DNA from: Siphonodentalium dalli
Taxonomy: Eukaryota; Mollusca; Scaphopoda; Gadilida; Siphonodentaliidae
Assembly: GCA_032622095.1 (NCBI GenBank)
Contig: CP136063.1
Location: 207,067,934 to 207,131,933, forward strand
Length of the DNA stretch: 64,000 nt
Reading direction: 5' to 3'
Below, piece by piece: positions 1 to 10,407 of the stretch (position 1 is the first letter of the stretch; each line of letters begins with the position of its first letter). Both the position numbers and the translations under genes were made by a program. The notes below the pieces were generated by a model that saw nothing but the letters and a program-made list of their open reading frames with translations, searched no databases and was not told the origin of the DNA.

Positions 1-2300
1 GGAAAAGGACGTGGGGCAAAATATACCACCGACAACATGAGGGGGTCTACAAACAAAATCCGTATATAGGGCCGGGGTGGGTGGGTGGTCCAGAGGCCGA
101 AACAATCGTGCTTGTAATATTTTTCCAAAATGGGTTTTTTTCAAACAATTTACAAGTACTGACCATGTAATGTTGTTTGTAAGCATGTTAGTATCATGTT
201 GGTTGTCATATGGCTATATAGACAGCTATAGTGACTATTTAGCCTCATATTTAGCAACATTCTGGATTTCACAGGATCCCGTCCCACTTATCAGTGGAAA
301 CCCGTAATTTAGTAAAAAAAAATTAATGTATTACCCAGTTGTATTACCCGAATAAAAGTAATAAAATAAAAAAACTGTATCACAAATACTACATGAACAT
401 GGTGAATACTCAATGATGACTAGATATCATTGACCCGATTGTTGCATAATGTGAAATTGAAAAGGGTATCTCATAAATTTCTAATGTCTGAAATACTGTA
501 ATTCATTCCTTCTGGTTACTTATCATCTTTTTAATGATTGCAAGTAATGTTAATTTGCAGCACTTATCCAAATAAAACTGAAATGGTTATGATGAATGAC
601 CGTTACTGTTTATTGTTCAGACAATCCCAACTGAAGGTGACGCTATTCTTCTTGAATTTACGAACTTCATCTTGAAGCTTAAATACTGCTCAACAAGACT
701 AAACTACATGTACAATACTAATTGTATACTGTTATCGCTTACAAATAGATGAACTGAAATAATGTGATGCATTCAGATGCTTTGAGAAATGACGTTCTTC
801 AATGTCTTCAAAGTTCAAACTAAAATCAAGAATATAATCTGACTGCAGACTCTAGTGCACAAATATACATACAAATGGTTGAGTTATAATAATGCAAAAT
901 GTGTTTGCGGATGGAACCAAGTTGGTAGCTCTGGTATGCATCGACAGGCAAAACCTGTGATATGCAGTAATATTTGCATACATACTTCCCGTATCAATCA
1001 GGTCTATCACCATACCAAACCACTTCAAAATTCGACAACCGACACTTCAACTTATATGGCAAAAACTTTGTACGGATTGAATTTCATAAACAGGGCCCAT
1101 GGATAACTCTGGTAGGCATTGATACTCACAATCCGTGATATTATGCATATTCGTTCCCCATTTCTGGTCCGTCACATGTCATAGAGCATCAAAATATGAC
1201 AACCGACTCTTGAGTTATGATGCAAAATGTTTGTACGGACGGACGGCTCGAGACGTCAACTATATACCGCCGACTAATATCGGGGGTATAATAACCATAT
1301 ATCTATGTGTATACCCAACCACAACAATCCCCCTCCTCACCCACCCCGGTGGATAAGACTAAAGAGTTCTTTGATCATGCACAACTAATTGTAGAACCCC
1401 TGACCTGTTTACCACTATTTACACTGGCCAGTGTTCTCTGTCAGACTAAACACGCTCGATATATTAAGGCTATAATGCGGTCTAGGGCAATTTGTGACAT
1501 GCAGTGTACCTACACAATGCTTTATTATTGTTGTTAGATACTGGAAACACCAGGAAACACCTGGAAATGCAGTTTATTTTTCGTTTTTCTGGCCTGTGCT
1601 TTACCGATTAAAGATGTTATTGCTTGAGGCTTAATTTTACACACTTTGTACCAAAAAAGGATAGTGGAATGGGATTGAAAGGCAGTTAACACAGTTATTG
1701 AAGAACGGCGTCCTCGGGGTCGGAAAAACACTTTTTGGGCCCTATATGTGCAATTGATTTCCAGCCCCCCCCCCCCAACTGCCGACGAGCGTAACACTTG
1801 TTTGGGCATTGTGGAGAGAAGAATCAAAATATTAAAAAACAAAGAAACCGGCACCATTCACCAGCGTCGGAAAAATGATGCATGGAAAGAAATTTCTTTG
1901 GAAATAGCAGGGAAATATCCAAACAGAACCAAAACACAAACAAAATTCTTCTTAGACGTTATCTTCTTGGCTCTTCATTTTCACACTGCGCTAATTAAAA
2001 AACCTCATTAATATAATCATTCTGCAGATATATAAACGCAAGCATGAGTCTCCACACAATTATACCCAAAAATTATACCTCTGTACATGCCGATTGTGGC
2101 CGGTGAGTGTTCATGAATTAGTCGTAAGACGGCGTCAATTGACAGGTGACAAATCTGATAGATTGGATCAATCACACCATCGACAGCGTGTGTCGTTTGC
2201 GCTAAAGCAAAGATACCTTTGCGTTCAGCCGCTACCATATAAACTACCTGGTTTATAAAATAGTCTCGCTTGGTGAATAGCACCCAAGGGGTGCTATTCA
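1..2300. repeat. Tandem ~2.5-kb duplication, copy 1
   Basis: The opening bases (GTGGGGCAAAAT, then ACCACCGAC) recur at about 2519, and most of what follows to 2300 is repeated in the same order up to about 4930 with small indels and scattered substitutions. The unit holds a G-rich start, imperfect internal repeats around TATGACAACCGAC, a plus-strand Myb/SANT-like ORF near its right end and an antisense ORF beyond that. The left end is outside the window. I see no terminal inverted repeats, so whether it is a mobile element or a segmental duplication is open. Confidence 0.8.
1748..2011 (+). pseudogene. Myb/SANT-like DNA-binding domain ORF, copy 1
   Basis: From residue ~13 the frame reads like a Myb/SANT-like domain of the type found in Harbinger-associated proteins and their domesticated relatives: an E-R start, a helix IVERRIKILKNKETG, then RRKNDAWKEI with the conserved Trp, and KYPNRTKTQTKFF as the recognition-helix region. 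The frame is 87 codons, ends soon after the domain and has no obvious promoter or partner exon. It sits at the right end of duplication copy 1. The role (sequence-specific DNA binding, perhaps with a transposase) is inferred from the family. It could be one exon of a larger gene, but as it stands it is a fragment. Confidence 0.5.
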
Positions 2301-2301
2301 C
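2017..2301 (-). other. Conserved antisense ORF of unknown function, copy 1
   Basis: Minus-strand frame of about 94 codons. By eye it is roughly 88% identical over 83 residues to the frame at 4660-5046, including the strings DYFINQVVY, DPIYQICHLSIDA, EHSPATIGMY and IIFGYNCVET. I do not recognise the family. Its upstream part is replaced by the foldback at 2236-2332, so this copy is truncated. It lies just beyond the Myb/SANT-like ORF, tail to tail with it. Confidence 0.4.
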
Positions 2302-2332
2302 CGGCTTGGTTTATAATATAGTCCAGGTAGTT
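2236..2332. repeat. Foldback at the right end of duplication copy 1
   Basis: GGTGAATAGCACCC (from 2273) is followed after two or three bases by its inverse GGGTGCTATTCACC, ending near 2301. Further out, TAAACTACCTGG on the left is answered by CCAGGTAGTTTTA on the right, with a scrambled interior. Copy 2 lacks the right arm and continues into unique sequence, so the inversion arose in or next to copy 1. Confidence 0.75.
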
Positions 2333-2511
2333 TTACGAGGCGACGCTCAATGCGAAGCTATCGGTGGACATATCGTTGGGAAGATATCACCGCGCGGTAT
2401 AGGATTATCCAATCAGGGTGATTGGCGTCAATCATAGATTGACCACCGGTCACATAAACATGCTGCGTGTAACAGTACACGTTTTGTTAATTTCAACAAT
2501 GAGCAACCGAA

Positions 2512-4930
2512 GAAATGGACGTGGGGCAAAATCTACCACCGACGACAGGGCGGGGATCTGCAAAAAAAATATTCTGTATATAGGGCCGGGATGGGTGGGT
2601 GGTCCAGAGGCCGAAACAATCGTGTTTGTAATTGTTTTTCCAAAATAGGTTTTTTTTTCAAACAATTTACAAGTACTGGCCATGTAATGATGTGTGTAAG
2701 CATGTTAGTACCATGTTTGTCGGTATATGGTTATAGGCAGCTAGAGTGACTATTTCATAGGATCCCGTTCCACTTTACAGTGGACCACCGTAATAGCGTT
2801 CGGGAAACATTTGATCAACGGAAGAAATATTTAGTAACAAAATTAATATATTACCCGGTTGTATTACCCGAATAAAAGTAATAAAATAAAAAAAAAACTG
2901 AATCACAAATACTACATGGTGAATACTCAATGATGACTAGATAGCATTAACCTGATTGTTGCATAACATGAAATTGAAAAGGCTATCTCATAAATTTCTA
3001 ATGTCTGAAATACTGTGTTGTTCTGGCATGTAATCAAATTCATTCCTTCTGGTTATTTCTCATCTTGAATGATTGCAAGTAATGTTAATTTGCAACACTT
3101 ATCCAAATAAAACTGAATTGGTTATGGTGAATAACCGTTACTGTTTACTGTTCAGACAATCCCAACTGAAGGTGACGCTATTCTCATTGAATTTCCGAAC
3201 TTTATCCTGAAGCTTAAATACTGTTCAACAAGACTAAACTAAAATACTAATTGTATACTGTTATCGCTTACAAATAGATGAACTGAAATAATGTGACGCA
3301 TTCAGATGCTTTGAGAAATGACATTCTTCAATGTCTTCAAAGTTCAAACTAAAATCAAGAATACAATCTGACTGAGACTATACTGCAGACTCTAGTGCAC
3401 AAATATACATACACATGGTTGAGTTATAATAATGCAAAATGTGTTTACGGATGGAACCAGGTGGTAGCTCTGGTATGCATCGACAGGCGAAACCTGTAAT
3501 ATGCAGTAATATCTGCATACATCCTTCCCCTATCATTCAGGTCTGTCACCATACCAAACCACTTAAAAATTCGACAACCGACACTTCAACTTATACATGT
3601 ATTGCAAAAACTTTGTACGGAGTGAATTTCATAAACAGGGCCCATGGATAACTCTGGTAGGCATTGGTGCTCACAACCCGTTATAATAATTATGCATATT
3701 CGTTCCCCATTTCTGGTCCGTCACCATGCCATAGAGCATCAAAATATGACAACCGACTCTTGAGTTATAATGCAAAATGTCTGTACGGACGGACGCACGG
3801 CTCGAGACGTCAACTATATGCCCACCGACTAATATCGGGGGGGGGGGTATAATAACCATATATCTATGTGTATACCTAACCAAAACAATTCCCCTCCTCA
3901 CCTCACCCCGGTGGATAAGACTAAAGAGTTCTTTGGTCATGCACAAGTAATTGTAGAACCCCTGACCTGTTTACCACTATTTACACTGGCCAGTGTTCTC
4001 TGTGAGACAAAACACGCTCGATATATTAAGGCTATAATGCAGTCTAGGGCAATTTGTGACATACAGTGTACATACACAATGTTTTAGTATTGTTGTTAGA
4101 TACTGGAAACACCAGGAAACACCTGGAAATACAGTTTATTTTTCGTTTTTTTCTGACCTGTGCTTTACCGATTAAGCATGTTATTGCTTGAGTCTTAATT
4201 TTACACAGTTTGAACCAGAAAAGGATAGTGGAATGGGATTGAAAGGCAGTTAACACAGTTATTGAAGAACGGCTAAAAAAGTCTGAAATTTTGATAAAAA
4301 CATGGGTCCCCAACATTTGGAGGAACAAATTTGCACAAATGGGGTGGTGGGTTCCTCGGGGTCGGAAAAAAACCTTTTGGGCCCTATATGTGCAATTTTT
4401 TCCAGACCCACCCCCACCCCACCACTGCCGACGAGCGTAAAACTTTTTTGGGATTTGTGGAGAGAAGAATCAAAATATTAAAGAACAAAGAAACCGGCAC
4501 CATTCATCAACGCCGGAAAAATGATGCATGGAAAGAAATGACTTTGGAAATGGCAGGGAAATATCCAAACAGAACCAAAACACAAACAAAATTCTTCTTA
4601 GACGTTATCTTCTTGGCTCTTCATTACCACACTGTGCTTATTAAAAAACCTCATTAATATCATTGACACTCATTCTTTGATATATAAACGCAAGCAAAAG
4701 TCTCCACACAATTATACCCAAAAATGATACCGTTATACATGCCGATTGTGGCCGGTGAGTGTTCACGAATTAGTCGTGAGATGGCGTCAATTGACAGGTG
4801 ACAAATCTGATAGATTGGATCAATCACATCATCGACAGCGTGTGTCGTTGGCGCTAAAGCAAAGATACCTTTGCGCCCAGCCACTACCGAATAAACTACC
4901 TGGTTTATAAAATAGTCTCGCTTGGTGAAT
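2512..4930. repeat. Tandem ~2.5-kb duplication, copy 2
   Basis: Second copy of the unit starting at position 1, in direct orientation. It differs by indels, for example an extra stretch at 2800-2835 and a longer right part around 4270-4400. Similarity to copy 1 stops near 4930, where copy 1 enters a foldback and copy 2 continues the antisense reading frame. Copy 2 therefore looks closer to the original unit at its right end. Confidence 0.8.
4331..4657 (+). pseudogene. Myb/SANT-like DNA-binding domain ORF, copy 2
   Basis: Duplicate of the ORF at 1748-2011, here open for 108 codons. It keeps RRKNDAWKEM and KYPNRTKTQTKFF. Differences include TCLGI changed to TFLGF, SLEI to TLEM and FHTAL to YHTVL. 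The domain survives in both copies without a stop codon, which argues weakly for selection, or simply for a recent duplication. The first ~35 codons come from G/C-rich sequence (GGGCCCTATATGTGCAA region) and probably are not coding. Confidence 0.5.
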
Positions 4931-5046
4931 AGCACCCCTGGTGTCCGGTCAGTGATAGGGTTAATATATCTGGTTGGGGCGAATGTCGGCCTTTCGTTAG
5001 ACACCAAAACATATTCCTGGATATATCGGCCGTCCCACGCAATGTC
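4660..5046 (-). other. Conserved antisense ORF of unknown function, copy 2
   Basis: Minus-strand open frame of about 129 codons bounded by stops. There is no ATG near its start (the frame opens after a TGA at 5047-5049), so it may be an internal exon or a broken gene. Notable strings are DGRYIQEYVLVSNERP at the start, TKRDYFINQVVY, and IIFGYNCVETFACVY near the end. Composition looks protein-like and globular, with no membrane segment. It is longer than copy 1, which is cut by a foldback. Function unknown. Confidence 0.4.
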
Positions 5047-5049
5047 TCA

Positions 5050-6137
5050 TTCTGTTTAATAGGTTGTCATTCTGTTCAGCATTCCATCCCATTCCGCAGA
5101 TTGTCATGTCCCAATGATTTACATACACTCTTGGGAATCATCAGTCAGTGTTCACACATAAATATCGAAAGCAATTAACGCTGTCATAACGTTAAGATAC
5201 ATCCGCGCGCGAATGCATACATCCTGCAAAAATTATAAACGGTATGCATTTTGCGAGTATGTCCCTTGTTACTAAAATAAAAATACCGATTTGTTTTGGT
5301 TATATGCCAAAGTACCATCATTACACTACATACTACTGAATAATGCATGAAATAGCATACATAATAATAATCAGACCACAATTGTCGATCTTTGTTACAT
5401 GGTTCGAGTACAAAAATACCCAAGTACATTTCTAATCACATTTTCCCTTAGCTCCTATGTCCTATCACACTCCAAAAAAAAAACAGCTTCACAGAATAAA
5501 CCCAGAGGGCGTAATAACGACGTCCGATGCAGAGCGTCGGCGAATTCAATAGTGCGGTGACAAGTCAGTGGCATACCTCAATATCTATTGTAAAAATGTT
5601 TTAAAGGCATGTTCTGGATTACCTCCAGGTGGGAGCTGTCCCCGATAGCTTATTGTTATAGCATTACATTCTGTTCCATAACTGCGTATAATCTATTCAT
5701 GAGATATGAATAAAAAACATAGTCATAGTATTTTAACCGTTAGTTGTAACCGCCATTTGGAAATGAAAATAACCAGGGTCCCACTGTCGTTTCCCCATCA
5801 AAATAATGCCAGTAATATGTTACTTAGGTAATATGTGTTGCTTACTAATGCATTTCACATCAGGTGAAGGCCCAATGTGGATATTAGATTATTTGTAGGA
5901 GATTATATTGTGGGATAATATCGCTTTGCGCAGCTCACGGTCATAAAAATCCCAACACAATCAATTCATGCTAATCGCGACAAATGGTCTTAATCTAAAT
6001 CGTGGATTATTGAGCTGGGACCGTCATCGTGAAAAACATTATTAACGAAAAGGTATGTGCACTGCTGCAATACGATAAATGTATATATGCGCACGCAGAG
6101 TTGCATTGATTTATATAAATACAATCAAAACACTTAC
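5050..6137. other. Non-coding stretch
   Basis: No convincing coding sequence on either strand. If the GPCR gene continues leftward, this is intron. No TM3 exon with a DRY-type motif was found here. Confidence 0.5.
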
Positions 6138-6228
6138 CCACTACATGAAGAACATTAACGACACCACTAACAATCAGGTCTGTCAAAGCAAGGTTCACTA
6201 CGAATAGGTTTCCGTTTGTCCGCAGAAC
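6138..6228 (-). CDS. Class A GPCR, exon 2 (intracellular loop 1 and TM2)
   Basis: This 91-bp internal exon lies between an acceptor (TTATTTTAG, minus strand, ending at 6229) and a donor (GTAAGT starting at 6137). It reads VLRTNGNLFVVNLALTDL followed by IVSGVVNVLHVVG and leaves one extra base. LALTD holds the Asp (D2.50) diagnostic of TM2 in rhodopsin-family receptors, and LRTNGN is the first intracellular loop. It joins in phase 0 to exon 1 at 14759-14929. The loop-1 intron and the LR-x-x-GNLFVVNLA pattern recall melatonin receptors and relatives, whose genes have a large intron at this place; the subfamily is inference. The next exon (TM3 and DRY) is not in the window. Confidence 0.8.
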
Positions 6229-6319
6229 CTAAAATAATATATTCATTTTGGTAAATACATGTATTAGACATGTAATTCAAAGCTGATCGCCCCAAAGGAC
6301 AGAACCAATGCCAAGAAAT

Positions 6320-6480
6320 TGTGTATTGATGCGCGCTTTTATTGCGATATTGAGCGCCCTTAATTTAGCAAAAGGCGTGATTATAGCGCAATATGGAATA
6401 CCAATCGCGCTTAATATTGCGAATAACATAATATTGCGATATTAAGCGCGCATTGTCGCATTATTGAGCGCGAACAAATT
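6320..6480. repeat. Palindromic GCGCTTAATATTGCG cluster
   Basis: GATGCGCGCTTTTATTGCGA near 6330 is mirrored by a GATATTAAGCGCGCATTG stretch ending near 6463, with further GCGC-AATATTGCG units between and after. It looks like a small foldback element or a cluster of inverted sites, placed between GPCR exon 2 and the Harbinger-like element. Similar GCGCTTAAGCGCAATT motifs occur at 59810-60620. Confidence 0.55.
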
Positions 6481-7038
6481 TCATAAGGCCTAAGGCCCGT
6501 TCCAAACGACGGATTTTTGTCGACTCGAATCTAATACCAGACCCACAATTGTATTAAATGCGTCTAAAATGCGACGTTTGAAACAATTAGATCCGTGTCA
6601 GACGCACCACAGACGAATCTCCGTCCAATTCAGACGAATCTTCGTCGGTGATGCGTCTGAAATCCGTCTTGGTTTCAAACGACGGATTTTTGTCGACTCG
6701 AATCTAATACATGTGACGAGAAGAGCCGAAAGTTTCCGAATAACGAATGCAAATTCTATGATAATGATATGATAATGGTATAATAATGAGGGAGTTCCCC
6801 TTATCTGCGGAAATACCCACATTACGTCATTTGTCGCACGCTCTCTTTGTTATAAAGAAAGATATATCTATAAGAATTGCTTAGGTAACATTGTGAAAAT
6901 TTTAATTATTATGGCAGTTTGATTTCTCAACGAACATGACATGTCACTGACTCACATATTATAATGGATATATTATCAATGATTTATAATAATTCATATA
7001 TACCGGTATAAGGGATGTTGGTTGTAGCGGTTGGGTTC

Positions 7039-7155
7039 TCTATTCCGAAGGTTCATTATTCCGAAGGTTCGCTATTCCGAAGTTCATTATTCCGAAGGTT
7101 CCCCATTCCGAAGGTTCATTATTCCGAAGGTTCCCCATTCCGAAGGTTTTCTATT
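7039..7155 (+). repeat. 16-bp tandem array (TATTCCGAAGGTTC), left
   Basis: About seven units of 15-16 bp with the core ATTCCGAAGGTTC and variable two-base linkers. It lies inside the Harbinger-like element. The same unit is arrayed in the opposite orientation at 8337-8448. Confidence 0.9.
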
Positions 7156-8336
7156 CTGGGCGTATTTAACCAGAAATGAATCAAAATGTGCACCCCACCA
7201 CAAAAACCACATGAGGAATGAAAAATACGATTACGCTAGTATTCATATAGAGTACATTTATACATCCACTTCTAATTCCCAAATTGTCCTAGATATCGGT
7301 TATTAATAGCAAGAAAAGAGTATCAGTTTATCGTTCATTATGGAAAGTTAAAAACACGATGACTGAAATAAACTACATGTAAGAGATATAGTTTTTCCGA
7401 ACTGGCAATCTGTATTTGAAAAAAAAAACATCAACATTCAAGGCCCACTTAATTAATCATATAAAATATATGCCACTATATATACCATTTGAAATATGAA
7501 GCTCTCCAACACTGTATTATCAGCTTATCCGGTGTAATATAAACTGTGAACATGTTGTTTTTGTCGAGTTAACGCAGGGTTACCGACTTGTTTTTGTGCT
7601 TAAGGTTCATCTGGTTTTGTTGCGCAAAGTAAAGTGTATTATTTTCAATGGAGGGGGGTAACTCTATATTTTAAAGATAATGTTATTCCCCTTCAATTGA
7701 AAATACATTAGGTTGAATTCTGTTGCATTCTGAGAGCCATGACATATAACGGTGGAATCTTTTTATGATTTAAGATGTTTTCTATTTCTCTAAGGGCATC
7801 TACTGATACAGACGTTTGGAATGGTGATGAACTATATATAGTGTTTTAATCATATTTTATGGCACAGATTGTGTTTAAAATCTGATATCAAGTCACTATA
7901 AAAAATAGCCGATGACTCGAAAATTAAGTGGGCCTTACAATTCAATACAAATTCACAATTGCAGTTAGGTTCAACTAATACCCGTCTATTCAACGACATT
8001 CTGCTTCGCAGTATTCATTAAGAGTTATAGTCCCGCTGTTTTAAACCCGCCTTTAGCTGGCGTATTGTTGCCTGTAAGATTATTGAGATATAACGCCATA
8101 CGCGATGACATTAAATCGCATGGAAAGAGCAATTGTGTGGGCTGCCTGACGTGAATATGTATTGGAAAATAACGTCATACGTAATGACATTAAATCTCAA
8201 GGAAACCCGCGAAAAAATAAAAAAATAACATTTATTGTTTCAATGTTTTAAGTTATTTCCTTCATAAAAAAGAGTCTTCGTGATAAAGAACCCTCTCAAT
8301 ACTTGAATATAGAATTAACCTTTAAAAAAAAAAAAT
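7156..8336. other. Interior of Harbinger-like element, no gene
   Basis: AT-rich sequence between the facing 16-bp arrays. No coding frame of note and no transposase motif. Confidence 0.6.
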
Positions 8337-8448
8337 CTTCGGAATAGCGAACCTTCGGAATAGAGAACCTTCTGAATAGCGAACCTTCGGAGTAGTGAAC
8401 CTTCGGAATAGTGAACCTTCGGAATAGCGAACCTTCGGAATAGAGACA
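8337..8448 (-). repeat. 16-bp tandem array (GAACCTTCGGAATAG), right
   Basis: About eight units of the inverse of the array at 7039-7155. The two arrays face each other across ~1.2 kb, so RNA through this region could form a long, register-flexible hairpin. Confidence 0.9.
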
Positions 8449-8462
8449 TGTTCCCGTTGTAG

Positions 8463-9088
8463 CAACTGATTTATAATAATTCATATAGACCGATATTCCT
8501 TATTGTAAGGGATGGGGGTGGTAGTCTCTGATGTATAATAATTAATATATACCGGTATTACTTATTATAAGGGGTATGGGTGGTACCACTGATTCTGAGG
8601 GGTATATGGGTGGTAACCTCTTATTTATAATAATTCATATATTCCGGTATTACTTATTATAAGGGGCAGAGTGGTAGCCTATGATTTATAATAATTTATA
8701 TATACCGGTATTACTTATTATGAGGGGTAGGGATAGTAGCCTATGAATTATAATATTCATAGATAACGGTATTCCTTATTATAAAGAATATAGGGTGGTA
8801 GCCTATGATTTATAATAATTAATATATTCCGGTATTCCTTATTATAACGGGCAGAGTGGTAGCCTCAGATTTCTAATAATTCATATAAACCGGTATTACT
8901 TATTATGAGGGGTATGGATAGTAGCCTATGAATTATAATAATTCATGTATACCGGTATTCCTTATTATAAAGGATATAGGGTGGTAGCCTATGATTTATA
9001 ATAATTAATATATTCCGGTAATCCTTATTATAAGTGGTAGGGGTGGTAGTCTCTGATTTATAATAATTCTTGTATACCGGTATTGGTT
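8463..9088. repeat. ~61-bp minisatellite
   Basis: About ten imperfect units, each containing TTATAATAATTCATATA, an ACCGGTATT core, CTTATTATAAGG and GGGTGGTAGCCT. One unit near 8590 is shortened. A solitary related unit stands at 6974-7010, next to the left 16-bp array, so both sides of the element's core are bordered by the same pair of repeat types. Inside the Harbinger-like element. Confidence 0.9.
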
Positions 9089-9456
9089 GAACGATATAAC
9101 ATTTATTTGTAGCGCCTATTATAGTATATTATATACCTGCATGTACTATATACATCCTCATAAACATGAGCACATATATTCGCGCTGCAGTCGCGCATAT
9201 ATATATAGATAATTTATACTGTATTTTAGTATATATATGTATAACATATACCGGTATATATAGGCCTCTATATCTACGCGTGACCAATTTTTGATGGTAA
9301 CCGGGAATCCACCTTTAAATAAATCGACCGATGTATTAGATTCGACGCGACAAAGATGCGTCCGTCTGTAACAAAATCGACCGCAGACGCATCACCGACG
9401 GATTTAATACAATTAGATTCGAGTCGACAAAAATCCGTCGTTTGGAACGGGCCTAA

Positions 9457-10305
9457 TACTGTTATATTTATATGAGCTAAATAGTGTGCTAAGATATTGT
9501 GACAACTAAGGTTGAATCGGTGTATACGTATATAATTTAAACTATAATTATATACAAATATAAAACATTGTCTCTAATTATACCAAAACGGGCAGTTCAG
9601 TTGAAATCAATTTCATCTTCACATTATTTTACTCTTGTGATAACGCAAATATGTAGCTATAATTTTACAAATACATGTATTGACAACATTATTGATTAAA
9701 TGGACACTAGTAGAGTGTATTAGCGAAATAAGTAGCTCGTATCGCGACAGAACGAGAATGGAAAAAAGCGGCATCTTTCGATAGTTGGCACACATGCATG
9801 TGTGCTTCAAATATAGTCCGGGAAACCGATCGTCCGACATTTATTTCTCATGATACGTTTTTATTCAGATATCCCTTATATGCATATTCCAATAACACAT
9901 ACATGAGGTATTTAGAGTTACCGTTCCTGTCGTAATATTTTAGCTTAAACTGTATTATTTCAATGAATCTTTATGCCAAGCATAATGCATTTACCATTAT
10001 TGCAAGGAATAAGATACTTTGGTGGTGTCATTTTGTGGAGTTGCGAAGTGAAGGGGCCGACACGTATTATCTATTTTCTACCATATGTCGCCATGAACGA
10101 TACATGAAAATATATCGCGACGAGGGTATATAACGAACAGGAAAATCGGTAATATATTCAATAGTCCTTATTATGCACTTAGTTAAACGTTCGTCAAAAC
10201 AAATGTACATCATGTTACTATATTATAAGATTAGAGGTAGCACACCATATAATATACATGTACAGTATATCAGTGTACATGGGCATAATAAAACGACAGT
10301 TAATG
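9457..10305. other. Non-coding intronic stretch
   Basis: AT-rich, no supported gene or repeat. Lies within the inferred GPCR intron. Confidence 0.5.
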
Positions 10306-10308
10306 GGG

Positions 10309-10358
<50 letters not shown>

Positions 10359-10399
10359 CTATATATATATATATATATATATATATCTATTATATATTT
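10309..10399. repeat. (TA)n microsatellite
   Basis: Nearly pure TA dinucleotides with a central interruption (TAGC). Marks the left edge of the dispersed repeat at 10408-11122; a shorter TA run (11126-11149) marks the right edge. Confidence 0.95.
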
Positions 10400-10407
10400 T
10401 GGAAGAT

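Larger units (their letters stand above)
6494..9453. mobile_element. Harbinger-like non-autonomous DNA transposon
   Basis: The first 42 bases (6494-6535, starting GGCCCGTTCCAAACGACGG) are the perfect reverse complement of the last 42 (9412-9453). TAA directly precedes (6491-6493) and follows (9454-9456), giving a 3-bp TAA target duplication. TWA duplications and GGSCC-type ends are the signature of PIF/Harbinger elements (family knowledge). A further direct copy of the inner terminal sequence lies at 6671-6710, and CAGACGCATC subterminal motifs occur at both ends. No transposase ORF is present in the 2960 bp. The interior is mostly tandem repeats, so it must move, if at all, with a transposase from elsewhere. 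It sits in the first coding intron of the GPCR. Confidence 0.85.

Noticed and set aside
5184-5429. Minus-strand hydrophobic frame as a further GPCR exon
   Set aside because: Lacks the Cys of TM3, DRY or any class A landmark and has no matching splice phase.
8463-9088. Regular ~61-bp repeats resembling a CRISPR array
   Set aside because: The whole unit is repeated with no unique spacers, units vary throughout, and it lies inside a eukaryotic DNA transposon. It is a minisatellite.
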